NCBI RefSeq assembly: GCF_040869045.1
Contig: NC_090319.1
Location: forward strand, 234,725,832-234,789,831
DNA length: 64,000 nt
Reading direction: 5' to 3'
Origin: Eurosta solidaginis
Taxonomy: Eukaryota; Arthropoda; Insecta; Diptera; Tephritidae
The position numbers and the translations under genes were made by a program. A model generated the notes under the pieces. It was not told where the DNA came from, made no database searches, and saw nothing but the letters and a program-made list of their open reading frames with translations. Shown piece by piece: positions 53,533 through 64,000 of the stretch (the first letter of the stretch is position 1; every line of letters starts with the position of its first letter).

Positions 53533-53802
53533 AGCCCCCATTACTGATACTTAGCATAGACTTGACTTGTCTTGGCGTAAACTTGGCAACTTAGCCACGA
53601 TTATACTCCACTTGGCGCATAAAATATGGCATCATAATCAGCGTTGAAATTTATTTTTAAATAAATGTCAATTTGTATGACAAAATGTCAAAATGAAATG
53701 GAAACAAACAAATGGCATCTAAAAATGTAAACGTCACTTAGAACTTACATAGAAAATCAAAATTCAACAGACTTCTAAGTCAAGTTAAGTTTTGAGTAAT
53801 CA

Positions 53803-56800
53803 GTTAAAGTTAAAGTGAAAGTTAAAGCTAAAGTTAAAGTTAAATTTAAAGATAAAGTTAAAGTTAAGGTTAAGGTTAAAGTTAAAGTTAAAGTTAAAGT
53901 TAAATTTAAAGTTAAAGTTAAAGTTAAAATCAAAGTTAAAGTTAAAGTTAAGGTTAAAGATAAAGTTAAAATGAATGTTAAAGTTAAAGCGAAAGTTAAA
54001 GTTAAAAATAAAGTTAAAGTTAAAGTTAAAGTTAAAGTTAAATTTAAAGTTAAAGTTAAAGTTAAAATCAAAGTTAAAGTTAAAGTTAAGGTTAAAGTTA
54101 AAGTTAAAGTTAAATTTAAAGTTAAATTTAAAGTTAAAGTTAAAGTTAAAATCAAAGTTAAAGTTAAAGTTAAGGTTAAAGTTAAAGTTAAAATGAATGT
54201 TAAAGTTAAAGCGAAAGTTAAAGTTAAAAATAAAGTTGAAGTTAAAGTAAAAGTGAAAGTTAAAGTTAAAGTGAAAGTGAAAGTTAAAGTTAAAGTTAAA
54301 TTTAAAGTTAAAGTTAAGGTTAAAGTTAAAGTTAAATTTAAAGTTGAAGTTAAAGTTAAGGTTAAAGTTAAAGTTAAATTTAAAGTCAAAGTTAAAGTTA
54401 AGTTTAAAGTTAAAGTTAAAGTCAAAGTTAAAGTGAATTTTAAAGTTAAAGCGAAAGTTAAAGTTAAAGTTAAAAATAAAGTTAAAGTTAAGGTTAAAGT
54501 TAAAGTTAAAGTTAAAGTCAAAGTTAAAATGAATATTAAAGTTGAAGCGAAAGTTAAAGTTAAAAATAAAGTTAAAGTTAGAGTAAAAGTGAAAGTTAAA
54601 GTTAAAGTTAAATTTAAAGTTAAAGTTAAAGTTAAAATCAAAGTTAAAGTTAAAGTTAAGGTTAAAGATAAAGTTAAAATGAATGTTAAAGTTAAAGCGA
54701 AAGTTAAAGTTAAAAATAAAGTTGAAGTTAAAGTAAAAGTTAAAGTGAAAGTTAAAGCTAAAGTTAAAGTTAAATTTAAAGATAAAGTTAAAGTTAAGGT
54801 TAAGGTTAAAGTTAAAGTTAAAGTTAAATTTAAAGTTAAAGTTAAAGTTAAAATCAAAGTTAAAGTTAAAGTTAAGGTTAAAGTTAAAGTTAAAATGAAT
54901 GTTAAAGTTAAAGCGAAAGTTAAAGTTAAAAATAAAGTTGAAGTTAAAGTAAAAGTGAAAGTTAAAGTTAAAGTGAAAGTGAAAGTTAAAGTTAAAGTTA
55001 AAGTTAAAGTTAAAGTTAAAGTTAAAGTTAAATTTAAATTTAAAGTTAAAGTTAAAGTTAAGGTTAAAGTTAAAGTTAAATTTAAAGTTGAAGTTAAAGT
55101 TAAGGTTAAAGTTAAAGTTAAATTTAAAGTCAAAGTTAAAGTTAAGTTTAAAGTTAAAGTTAAAGTTAAAGTGAATTTTAAAGTTAAAGCGAAAGTTAAA
55201 GTTAAAGTTAAAAATAAAGTTAAAGTTAAGGTTAAAGTTAAAGTTAAAGTTAAAGTCAAAGTTAAAATGAATGTTAAAGTTGAAGCGAAAGTTAAAGTTA
55301 AAAATAAAGTTAAAGTTAGAGTAAAAGTGAAAGTTAAAGTTAAAGTTAAAGTTAAAGTTAAAGTTAAAGTGAATGTTAAAGTTAAAGCGAAAGTTAAAGT
55401 TAAAGTTAAAAATAAAGTTAAAGTTAAAGTGAAAGTGAAAGTTAAAGTTAAAGTTAAAGTTAAATTTAAAGATAAAGTTAAGGTTAAAGTTAAAGTTAAG
55501 GTTAAAGTTAAATTAAAGTTAAAGTTGAAATCAAAGTTAAAGTTAAAGTTAAGGTTAAAGTTAAAGTTAAAGTCAAAGTTAAAATGAATGTTAAAGTTAA
55601 AGCGAAAGTTAAAGTTAAAAATAAAGTTAAAGTTAAAGTAAAAGTGAAAGTTAAAGTTAAAGTTAAAGTGAAAGTTAAAGTTAAAGTTAAAGTTAAAGTT
55701 AAAGTTAAAGTTAAAGTTAAATTTAAAGTTAAAGTTAAAGTTAAGGTTAAAGTTAAAGTTAAATTTAAAGTTGGAGTTAAAGTTAAGGTTAAAGTTAAAG
55801 TTAAATTTAAAGTCAAAGTTAAAGTTAAAGTTAAAGTTAAAGTCAAAGTTAAAGTGAATTTTAAAGTTAAAGCGAAAGTTAAAGTTAAAAATAAAGTGAA
55901 AGTTAAAGTTAAAATTAAAGTTAAAGTTAAAGTTAAAGTGAATGTTAAAGTTAAAGCGAAAGTTAAAGTTAAAGTTAAAAATAAAGTTAAAGTGAAAGTT
56001 AAAGTTAAAGTTAAATTTAAAGATAAATTTAAAGTTAAGGTTAAGGTTCAAGTTAAAGTTAACGTTAAGGCTAAAGTTAAAGTTAAAATCAAAGTTAAAG
56101 TTAAGGTTAAAGTTAAAGTTAAAGTCAAAGTTAAAATGAATGTTAAAGTTAAAGCGAAAGTTAAAGTTAAAAATAAAGTTAAAGTAAAAGTAAAAGTGAA
56201 AGTTAAAGTTAAAGTTAAAGTTAAAGTGAAAGTTAAAGTAAAAGTTAAAGTTAAATTTAAAGTTAAAGTTAAAGTTAAGGTTAAAGTTAAAGTTAAATTT
56301 AAAGTTAAAGTTAAAGTTAAAGTTAAGGTTAAAGTTAAAGTTAAATTTAAAGTCAAAGTTAAAGTTTAGTTTAAAGTTAAAGTTAAAGTCAAAGTTAAAC
56401 TGAATTTTAAAGTTAAAGTTAAAAATAAAGCGAAAGTTAAAGTTAAAGTTAAAGTTAAAATTAAAGTTAATGTTTAAGTTAAAGTTAAATTTAAAGTTAA
56501 ATTTAAAGTTAAAGTTAAAATTAAATTTAAAGTTAAGGTTAAAGTTAAAGTTAAAGCTAAAGATAAAGTTAAAGTTAAAGTAAATGTTAAAGTTAAAGTC
56601 AAAGTTAAAGGTCAAGTTAAAGTTAAGGTTAAAGTTAAAGTTGAAGTTAAATTTAAAGTTAAAGTTAAAGTTAAATTTAAAGTTAAAGCTAAAGTTAAAG
56701 TTAAGGTTAAATTTAAAGTTAAAGTGAATGTTAAAGATAAAGCGAAAGCGAAAGTTAAAGTTTAAAATAAAGTTAAAGTTACAGTTAAAATGAAAGTTAA

Positions 56801-57250
56801 AGTTAAAGTCAAAGTTAAAGTTAAAGTTAAAGCTAAAGTTAAAGTCAAAGTTAAAGTTAAAGTTAAAGATAAAGTCAAAGTCAATGTTAAAGTTAAAGTT
56901 AAAGTTAAAGTTAAAGTTAAATTTAAAGTTAAATTTAAATTTAAATTTAAAGTTAAAGTTAAGGTTTAAGTTAAAGTTAAAGTTATAGTTAAATTTAAAG
57001 TTAAAGTTAAACTTAAAGTTAAAGTTAAAGTTAAATTTAAAGTTAAAGTTACAGTTAAAGTTAAACTTAAAGTTAAAGTTAAATTTAAAGTTAAAGTTAA
57101 AGTTATAGTTAAATTTAAAGTTAAAGTTAAAGTTAAAGTTAAAGTTAAAATTAAAGTTAATGTTAAAGTTAAAGTGAAAGTTAAAGGTAAAGTTAAAAAT
57201 AAAATTAAAGTTAAAGTGAAAGTTAAATTTAAAGTTAAAGTTAAAGTTAA
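53803..57250. repeat. (GTTAAA)n satellite array 4, inside the hAT-like element
   Basis: About 3.45 kb. Besides GTTAAA it has recurrent GCGAAA, GTGAAT, GTCAAA, GTTAAG, TTTAAA and AATAAA variants, a different mix from arrays 1-3. A block AATGAATGTTAAAGTTAAAG followed by CGAAAG recurs at about 53971, 54192, 54679, 54897, 55583 and 56137, with spacings near 0.7 kb for matching pairs, which suggests higher-order repeats. Long frames on both strands are by-products of the hexamer. Confidence 0.96.
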
Positions 57251-58092
57251 ATATTAACTTCTCATTTATTCAATAAAAGTAAAAAATTTGTTTTCTTATC
57301 GGTCACCACGCTTAAAAAGCTTAACTTGAATTAATATCAAAGACAAAACTTGAATTAAAATCAAAGAAAACAAAATGTTGCATAAATATTATAATTGCAT
57401 AAGTTGATAATATGCAATAGCTTTACCGCGGCAGTCCCCGAGTGCCACACGTCCTTTTTGTTACAAAATATCTTTGTGGACTAAATGAAGACCCTTGTTT
57501 ACACTTATTTGGTCACTCTACAACGTGGTGTTTTAATTTTTTTCAAACTCCACGTAGTATAGAAAATTAAGAGCTGTGTACTCTATATAGGCTACTGTAT
57601 GAAATAAGCTGTAAGTCACTGTATTTAAGCTGTCTAGGCCGTTTATTGGGAGGTTGCATGAAAAAATGGACCTTGGTAAGGAAATAATGTTTCTTATAAA
57701 ACTGGAGAGAGTATCGGTACAAATGTTGTAAAAAGCTTCAATCAAAGGTGGATGCTTCGTACCGTAATTTTCACTTTAATCGAAAAATTTCAATCGTTTC
57801 CGTTGAAACACTTGCGAATAATATTGCTAAAGCGCATGCAAACAACCGACGGTTTTTGCCCTAACCCAAATAAGCATGCGTTGCGACAATGCAAAGAATG
57901 TGTGCAAACGTCAAATCTAAATGTCACGCAGAACAAAAATTGGAAATCGAGTTAGGTTTTCACGCAGCAAATTCAATTTGAGTTGCTCTCATACAAGTTG
58001 TATGTGCATGAGACATTTTTGACAGAAAATGACTTGCGTGCGTTTATATTAGGTTGGCTTGTTAGCAGGTGCTAAGCTCACGCCCACCCCGG
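57251..58092. repeat. 842-bp spacer, copy 1 (right part of hAT-like element)
   Basis: Unique-sequence block between arrays 4 and 5. It corresponds base for base, with few substitutions and no length change, to 60894-61735. Contains CTTTACCGCGGCAGTCCCCG, a TTTTTGACAGAAAATGACTT motif and the element end. No convincing coding frame. Confidence 0.9.
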
Positions 58093-58100
58093 ATCATAAA

Positions 58101-60893
58101 GTTAAAGTTAAAGTGAATGTTAAAGTTAAAGCGAAAGTTAAAGTTAAAAATAAAGTTAAAGTTAAAGTGAAAGTTAAAGTTAAGGTTAAAGTTAAAGTTG
58201 AAGTTAAAGTTAAAGTTAAAGTGAATGTTAAAGTTAAAGCGAAAGTTAAAGTTAAAGTTAAAGTTAAAAATAAAGTTAAAGTTAAAGTGAAAGTTAAAGT
58301 TAAAGTTAAATTTAAAGATAAAGTTAAAGTTAAGGTTAAGGTTAAAGTTAAAGTTAAAGTTAAAGTTAAAGTTAAAGTTAAAATCAAAGTTAAAGTTAAG
58401 GTTAAATTTAAAGTTAAAGTCAAAGTTAAAATGTATGTTAAAGTTAAAGCGAAAGTTAAAGTTAAAAATAAAGTTAAAGTTAAAGTAAAAGTGAAAGTTA
58501 AAGTTAAAGTGAAAGTGAAAGTTAAAGTTAAAGTTAAATTTAAAGTTAAAGTTAAGGTTAAAGTTAAAGTTGAATTTAAAGTTGAAGTTAAAGTTAAGGT
58601 TAAAGTTAAAGTTAAATTTAAAGTCAAAGTTAAAGTTAAAGTTAAGTTTAAAGTTAAAGTTAAAGTCAAAGTTAAAGTGAATTTTAAAGTTAAAGCGAAA
58701 GTTAAAGTTAAAAATAAAGTTAAAGTTAAAAATAAAGTTAAAGTTAAGGTTAAAGTTAAAGTTAAAGTCAAAGTTAAAATGAATGTTAAAGTTAAAGCGA
58801 AAGTTAAAGTTAAAAATAAAGTTAAAGTTAAAGTAAAAGTGAAAGTTAAAGTTAAAGTTAAAGTGAATGTTAAAGTTAAAGCGAAAGTTAAAGTTAAAAT
58901 TAAAAATAAAGTTAAAGTGAAAGTTAAAGTTAAAGTCAAAGTTAAAATGAATGTTAAAGTTAAAGCGAAAGTTAAAGTTAAAAATAAAGTTAAAGTTAAA
59001 GTAAAAGTAAAAGTGAAAGTTAAAGTTAAAGTTAAAGTGAAAGTTAAAGTTAAAGTTAAGTTTAAAGATAAAGTTAAGGTTAAGGTTAAAGTTAAAGTTA
59101 AAGTTAAAGTTAAAGTTAAAGTTAAATTTAAAGTTAAAGTTAAGGTTAAAGTTAAAGTTAAAATCAAAGTTAAAGTTAAAGTTAAGGTTAAAGTTAAAGT
59201 CAAAGTTAAAATGAATGTTAAAGTTAAAGCGAAAGTTAAAGTTAAAAATAAAGTTAAAGTTAAAGAAAAAGTGAAAGTTAAAGTTAAAGTTAAAGTGAAA
59301 GTTAAAGTGAAAGTTAAAGTTAAAGTTAAAGTTAAAGTTAAATTTAAAGTTAAAGTTAAGGTTAAAGTTAAAGTTAAATTTAAAGTTGAAGTTAAAGTTA
59401 AGGTTAAAGTTAAAGTTAAATTTAAAGTCAAAGTTAAAGTTAAGTTTAAAGTTAAAGTTAAAGTCAAAGTTAAAGTGAATTTTAAAGTTAAAGCGAAAGT
59501 TAAAGTTAAAAATAAAGTGAAAGTTAAAGTTAAAATTAAAGTTAAAGTTAAAGTGAATGTTAAAGTTAAAGCGAAAGTTAAAGTTAAATTTAAAAATAAA
59601 GTTAAAGTTAAAGTGAAAGTTAAAGTTAAATTTAGAGATAAAGTTAAAGTTAAGGTTAAGTTTAAAGTTAAAGTTAAAGTTAAATTTAAAGTTAAAGTTA
59701 AGGTTAAAGTTAAAGTTAAAACAAAGTTAAAGTTAAAGTTAAGGTTAAAGTTAAAGTTAAAGTCAAAGTTAAAATGAATGTTAAAGTTAAAGCGAAAGTT
59801 AAAGTTAAAAATAAAGTTAAAGTTAAAGTAAAAGTGAAAGTTAAAGTTAAAGTTAAAGTGAAAGCTAAAGTTAAAGTAAAAGTTAAAGTTAAATTTAAAG
59901 TTAAAGTTAAGGTTAAGTTAAAGTTAAATTTAAAGTTAAAGTTAAAGTTAAGGTTAAAATTAAAGTTAAATTTAAAGTCAAAGTTAAAGTTAAGTTTAAA
60001 GTTAAAGTCAAAGTTAAACTGAATTTTAAAGTTAAAGTTAAAAATAAAGTTAAAGTTAAAGTTAAAGTTAAAGTTAATGTTAAAGTTAAAGTTAAATTTA
60101 AAGTTAAAGTTAAAATTAAAGTTAAAGTTAAGGTTAAAGTTAAAGTTAAAGTTAAAGATAAAGTTAAAGTTAAAGTAAAGGTTAAAGTTAAAGTCAAAGT
60201 TAAAGGTCAAGTTAAAGTTAAGGTTAAAGTTAAAGTTGAAGTTAAATTTAAAGTTAAAGTTAAAGTTAAATTTAAAGTTAAAGCTAAAGTTAAAGTTAAG
60301 GTTAAATTTAAAGTTAAAGTTAAAGTGAATGTTAAAGGTAAAGCGAAAGCGAAAGTTAAAGTTTAAAATAAAGTTAAAGTTAAAGTTAAAATGAAAGTTA
60401 AAGTTAAAGTCAAAGTTAAAGTTAAAGTCAAAGCTAAAGTTAAAGTCAAAGTTAAAGTTAAAGTTAAAGATAAAGTCAAAGTCAATGTTAAAGTTAAAGT
60501 TAAAGTTAAATTTAAAGTTAAATTTAAATTTAAAGTTAAAGTTAAGGTTAAGGTTAAAGTTAAAGTTAAAGTTAAACTTAAAGTTAAAGTTAAAGTTAAA
60601 TTTAAAGTTAAAGTTACAGTTACAGTTAAAGTTAAAGTTAAACTTAAATTTAAAGTTAAAGTTAAAGTCAAAGTTAAAGTTCAGGTTATAGTTAAATTTA
60701 AAGTTAAAGTTAAAGTTAAACTTAAAGTTAAAGTTAAAGTTAAAGTTACATTTAAAGTTAAAGTCAAAGTTAAAGCTAAAGTTAATGTTAAAGTTAAAGT
60801 GAAAGTTAAAGGTAAAGTTAAAAATAAAATTAAAGTTAAAGTTAAAATGAAAGTTAAATTTAAAGTTAAAAATAAAGTTAAAGTTAAAGTTAA
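58101..60893. repeat. (GTTAAA)n satellite array 5
   Basis: 2.8 kb, same variant mix and recurring AATGAATG/GCGAAAG blocks as array 4. It begins right after the ATCATAAA target duplication and ends at the second spacer. 57251-60893 and 60894 onward define a 3,643-bp spacer-plus-array unit. Confidence 0.96.
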
Positions 60894-61735
60894 ATATTAA
60901 CTTCTCATTTATTCAATAAAAGTAAAAAATTTGTTTTCTTATCGGTCACCACGCTTAAAAAGCTTAACTTGAATTAATATCAAAGACAAAACTTGAATTA
61001 ATATCAAAGAAAACAAAATGTTGCATAAATATTATAATTGCATAAGTGGATAATATGCAATAGCTTTACCGCGGCAGTCCCCGAGTGCCACAGGTCCTTT
61101 TTGTTACAAAATATCTTTGTGGACTAAATGAAGACCCTTGTTTACACTTATTTGGTCTCTCTACAACGTGGTGTTTTAATTTTTTTCAAACTCCACGTAG
61201 TATAGAAAATTAAGAGCTGTGTACTCTATATTGGCTACTGTATGAAATAAGCTGTAAGTCACTGTATTTAAGCTGTCTATGCCGTTTATTGGGAGGTTGC
61301 ATGAAAAAATGGACCTTGGTAAGGAAATAATGTTTCTTATAAAACTGGAGAGAGTATCGGTTCAAATGTTGTAAAAAGCTTCAATCAAAGGTGGATGCTT
61401 CGTACCGTAATTTTCACTTTAATCGAAAAATTTCAATCGTTTCCGTTGAAACACTTGCGAATAATATTGTTAAAGCGCACGCAAACAACCGGCGTTTTTT
61501 GCCCTAATCCAAATAAGCATGCGTTGCGACAATACAAAGCACGTGTGCAAACGTCAAATCTAAATGTCACGCTGAACAAAAATTGGAAATCGAGTTAGGT
61601 TTTCACGCAGCAAGTTCAATTTGAGTTGCTCTCATACAAGTTGTATGTGCATGAGACATTTTTGACAGAAAATGACTTTCGTGCGTTTATATTAGGTTGG
61701 CTTGTTAGCAGGTGCTAAGCTCACGCCCACCCCGG
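60894..61735. repeat. 842-bp spacer, copy 2
   Basis: Second copy of 57251-58092 at a constant offset of 3,643 bp. It ends in the same CGCCCACCCCGG and is followed by ATCATAAA (61736-61743). Confidence 0.9.
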
Positions 61736-61743
61736 ATCATAAA

Positions 61744-63133
61744 GGTAAAGTTAAAGTGAATGTTACAGTTAAAGCGAAAGTTAAAGTTAAAAATAAAGTT
61801 AAAGTTAAAGTTAAAGTGAAAGTTTAAGTTAAGGTTAAAGTTAAAGTTAAGGTTAAAGTTGAAGTTAAAGTTAAAGTTAAAGTTAAAGTTAAAGTTAAAG
61901 TGAATGTTAAAGTTAAAGCGAAAGTTAAAGTTAAAGTTAAAAATAAAGTTAAAGTTAAAGTGAAAGTTAAAGTTAAACTTAAAGTTAAAGTTAAATTTAA
62001 AGATAAAGTTAAAGTTAAGGTTAAAGTTAAAGTTAAATTTAAAGTTAAAGTTAAAGTTAAAGTTAAGGTTAAAGTTAAAGTTAAAGTTAAAGTCAAAGTT
62101 TAAGTTAAAGTTAAGGTTAAAGTTAAAGTTAAAGTCAAAGTTAAAATGAATGTTAAAGTTAAAGCGAAAGTTAAAGTTAAAAACAAAGTTAAAGTTAAAA
62201 ACAAAGTTAAAGTTAAAGTAAAAGTAAAAGTAAAAGTGAAAGTTATAGTTAAAGTTAAAGTTAAAGTTAAAGTTAAAGTTAAAGTTAAAGTTAAAGTTAA
62301 AGTTAAAGTTAAAGTTAAAGTTAAAGTTAAAGTTAAAGTTAAAGTTAAAGTTAAAGTTAAAGTTAAAGTTAAAGTTAAAGTTAAAGTTAAAGTTAAAGTG
62401 AAAGTTATAGTTAAAGTTAAAGTTAAATTTAAAGTTAAAGTTAAGGTTAAAGTTAAATTTAAAGTTAAAGTTAAAGTTAAAGTTAAAATTAAAGTTAAAG
62501 TTAAGGTTAAAGTTAAAAATAAAGTTAAAGTCAAAGTTAAAGGTCAAGTTAAAGTTAAGGTTAAAGTTAAAGTTGAAGTTAAATTTAAAGTTAAAGTTAA
62601 AGTTAAATTTAAAGTTAAAGCTAAAGTTAAAGTTAAGGTTAAAGTTAAAGTTAAAGTTTAAAATAAAGTTAAAGTTAAAATGAAAGTTAAAGCTAAAGTT
62701 AAAGTCAAAGTTAAAGTTAAAGTTAAGTTAAATTTAAAGATGAAGTTAAAGTTAAGGTTAAAGTTAAAGTTAAATTTAAAGTTAAAGTTAAAGTTAAGGT
62801 TAAAGTTAAAGTCAAAGTTAAAGTTAAAAATAAAGTTAAAGTTAAAGTGAAAGTTAAAGTTAAACTTAAAGTTAAAGTTAAATTTAAAGATAAAGTTAAA
62901 GTTAAGGTTAAGGTTAAAGTTAAAGTTAAAGTTAAAGTTAAAGTTAAAGTTAAAGTTAAAGTTAAGGTTAAAGTTAAAGTTAAAGTTAAAGTTAAAGTCA
63001 AAGTTAAAGTTAAAGTTAAGGTTAAAGTTAAAGTTAAAGTTAAAGTCAAAGTTAAAATGAATGTTAAAGATAACGCGAAAGTTAAAGTTAAAAATAAAGT
63101 TAAAGTTAAAGTAAAAGTCAAAGTGAAAGTTAA

Positions 63134-63135
<2 letters not shown>
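61744..63135. repeat. (GTTAAA)n satellite array 6
   Basis: 1.4 kb including a homogeneous run of pure GTTAAA at 62249-62395, then variant-rich repeats. It ends ...GTTAAAG at the poly-T of the third LINE. Pure runs next to variant-rich parts suggest local recent expansion. Confidence 0.96.
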
Positions 63136-63175
<40 letters not shown>

Positions 63176-64000
63176 TGTTTCGTGGAAGGAGGAAATGCTT
63201 TATGCACTGACCGGGATATTTAAGCCTCACTGCGAGACTCTCCGAGTGTAGGACTCCCTTCTGCCATGAAGGCCTACCCACTAAAACCTAACCTCCCACG
63301 GCCCGCGCAAATCCCCGTACCTGGGACCGCGTTTAGCATTACTTCGGGTACGGGTGCGCGCTACGTGAGCTCTATGGCTACTCTCACGCTAATGGGCTAG
63401 GCATCCGTCTTCTCGTTTACTGGTAAGTATATGCCTCACATATGTGCTGACCGTATCCCATCTGTCTCTTCGACAGGTCATGTTATTAATGACACTGCCC
63501 GGGGATAGGTCGCCAAGTACCTCTTCTACCCTCCTTCGCTGATGGGTGAAGTGCCTGCATTCGAAGAAGGTGTGGCGTACATCGTCTATTTCCCCACAGT
63601 ACAGACAGCTCGGGCTATCAACCTTACCCATTCTGTGTAGGTATTTGCGGAAGTAACCATGTCCCGTTAGAAACTGGGTCAGGTAAAAGTCTACCTCTCC
63701 GTGCGGTCGCTTCAACCATGGATCAAGTTCAGGGATTAGTTCCCTAGTCCACTTTCCTACGATGCTGTTGCTCCACTGATCTTGCCAACGTCGGATCGAT
63801 TCTTCTCGCGCCTGCATGGCAACAGCAGCTCTACTTGCTTGCGATCCGTTGTCATATATTGTTTTTCTTTCCTCAACGAGAAGATATATCGGTATGGTTC
63901 CCGCAACGACCAGGACAGCTTCAGCTGAGACCGTGCGGTAAGCCGAAGATATTCGCAGCGCCCCTCTGCGTTGGACCGAGGTGAGGGCGACTCGGTTCTT
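63136..64000 (-). mobile_element. R1-clade LINE, copy C, runs off the window
   Basis: Poly-T 63136-63174 (a 39-base poly(A) tail on the minus strand) adjoins the satellite in the same hexamer phase as copy A. Sequence from 63175 matches copy A from 21636 with about 2% differences. Confidence 0.9.
63389..64000 (-). CDS. R1-clade RT C-terminal part, copy C (partial)
   Basis: The frame is open from the window edge to a stop at 63389. It encodes the end of the RT/post-RT region: EERKTIYDNGSQASRAAVAM, DFYLTQFLTGHGYFRKYLHR and the zinc knuckle CLYCGEIDDVRHTFFEC, ending REDGCLAH exactly as in copy A. No lesion is visible in this part. Whether the rest of the element is intact cannot be seen. Confidence 0.88.
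   Translation of the reverse strand, partial: KNRVALTSVQRRGALRISSAYRTVSAEAVLVVAGTIPIYLLVEERKTIYDNGSQASRAAVAMQAREESIRRWQDQWSNSIVGKWTRELIPELDPWLKRPHGEVDFYLTQFLTGHGYFRKYLHRMGKVDSPSCLYCGEIDDVRHTFFECRHFTHQRRRVEEVLGDLSPGSVINNMTCRRDRWDTVSTYVRHILTSKREDGCLAH

Larger units (their letters stand above)
53134..58100. mobile_element. hAT-like element containing a satellite array
   Basis: Left end CAGCGGTGGGC at 53142; right end, inverted, CCGGGGTGGGC ending at 58092 (two mismatches between the ends). Both are flanked by the identical octamer ATCATAAA (53134-53141, 58093-58100), the 8-bp duplication typical of hAT. The uninterrupted target ATCATAAA-GTTAAAG is seen at 20547-20560. It carries no transposase: 660 bp of unique left part, a 3.4-kb GTTAAA array, and an 842-bp right part. 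The right end occurs a second time at 61735, again followed by ATCATAAA, because of tandem duplication. Confidence 0.7.

Noticed and set aside
21605..63175. Proof of satellite-specific targeting by the R1-clade LINE
   Set aside because: Only two 3' junctions are visible and the two loci may be segmental duplicates, so it is kept as a hypothesis in the findings and not as a conclusion.
20537..63251. Very long open frames of Val-Lys, Phe-Asn or Leu-Thr repeats through the satellite (up to 946 codons)
   Set aside because: They arise because GTTAAA has no stop codon in two of three frames on each strand; both strands are open at once, and there is no start context, domain or compositional variation.

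Overview
The window looks like heterochromatic or repeat-rich DNA from a higher fly. Fruit-fly (Tephritidae) origin is my best guess, because a tRNA-derived SINE at 15.5-15.8 kb, the RTE-clade 5' leader at 37 kb and the repeat at 48.9-51.3 kb resemble repeats I recognise from tephritid genomic sequence; none of this was checked against a database. I found no intact host gene. Nearly everything that can be assigned is transposable-element or satellite DNA, much of it nested, and the only host-gene homology is a decayed C-terminal piece of the cysteine desulfurase NFS1.

Layout. 0-1.75 kb: AT-rich DNA with Helitron-like remnants. 1.76-9.26 kb: a BEL/Pao LTR retrotransposon with both LTRs and a 5-bp target duplication. 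It has a broken gag, a pol lacking the integrase core, and an extra zinc-knuckle ORF before the 3' LTR. 9.6-15.9 kb: a minus-strand Ty3/gypsy-type element without recognised LTRs, hit by a hAT fragment, a 1-kb TIR element, two related MITEs and a SINE. 16.9-19.75 kb: a composite repeat with inverted arms enclosing the NFS1 pseudogene and three histone-3'-end-like hairpins.

20.4-36.5 kb: a (GTTAAA)n satellite array, a 5'-truncated R1-clade LINE, more satellite, a truncated gypsy LTR and the gypsy 3' end. A 4.1-kb segment spanning LINE, satellite and gypsy is then repeated in tandem, followed by the rest of the gypsy element (SAP-domain gag, protease, RT, RNase H, integrase, 5' LTR). 36.5-46.1 kb: a non-LTR RNase H fragment, a nearly full-length RTE-clade LINE, inverted RTE scraps, two copies of a 1.5-1.8 kb segment with a jockey-like 3' end, a 147-bp tandem repeat and several tRNA-like SINE units. 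46.2-52.9 kb: a MITE, AT-rich DNA, a 2.4-kb repeat with about eight 130-bp tandem units, and a dead Tc1 transposase.

52.97-64 kb: a paralogue of the 20.4-kb satellite boundary into which a hAT-like element has inserted with an 8-bp duplication. That element contains a 3.4-kb GTTAAA array, and an array-plus-spacer unit of 3,643 bp is repeated in tandem. The window ends in another R1-clade LINE with its poly(A) junction in the satellite. Six GTTAAA arrays total about 11.2 kb, or 17.5% of the window. The most interesting system here is the association between this hexamer satellite, the R1-clade LINE and the hAT-like element.
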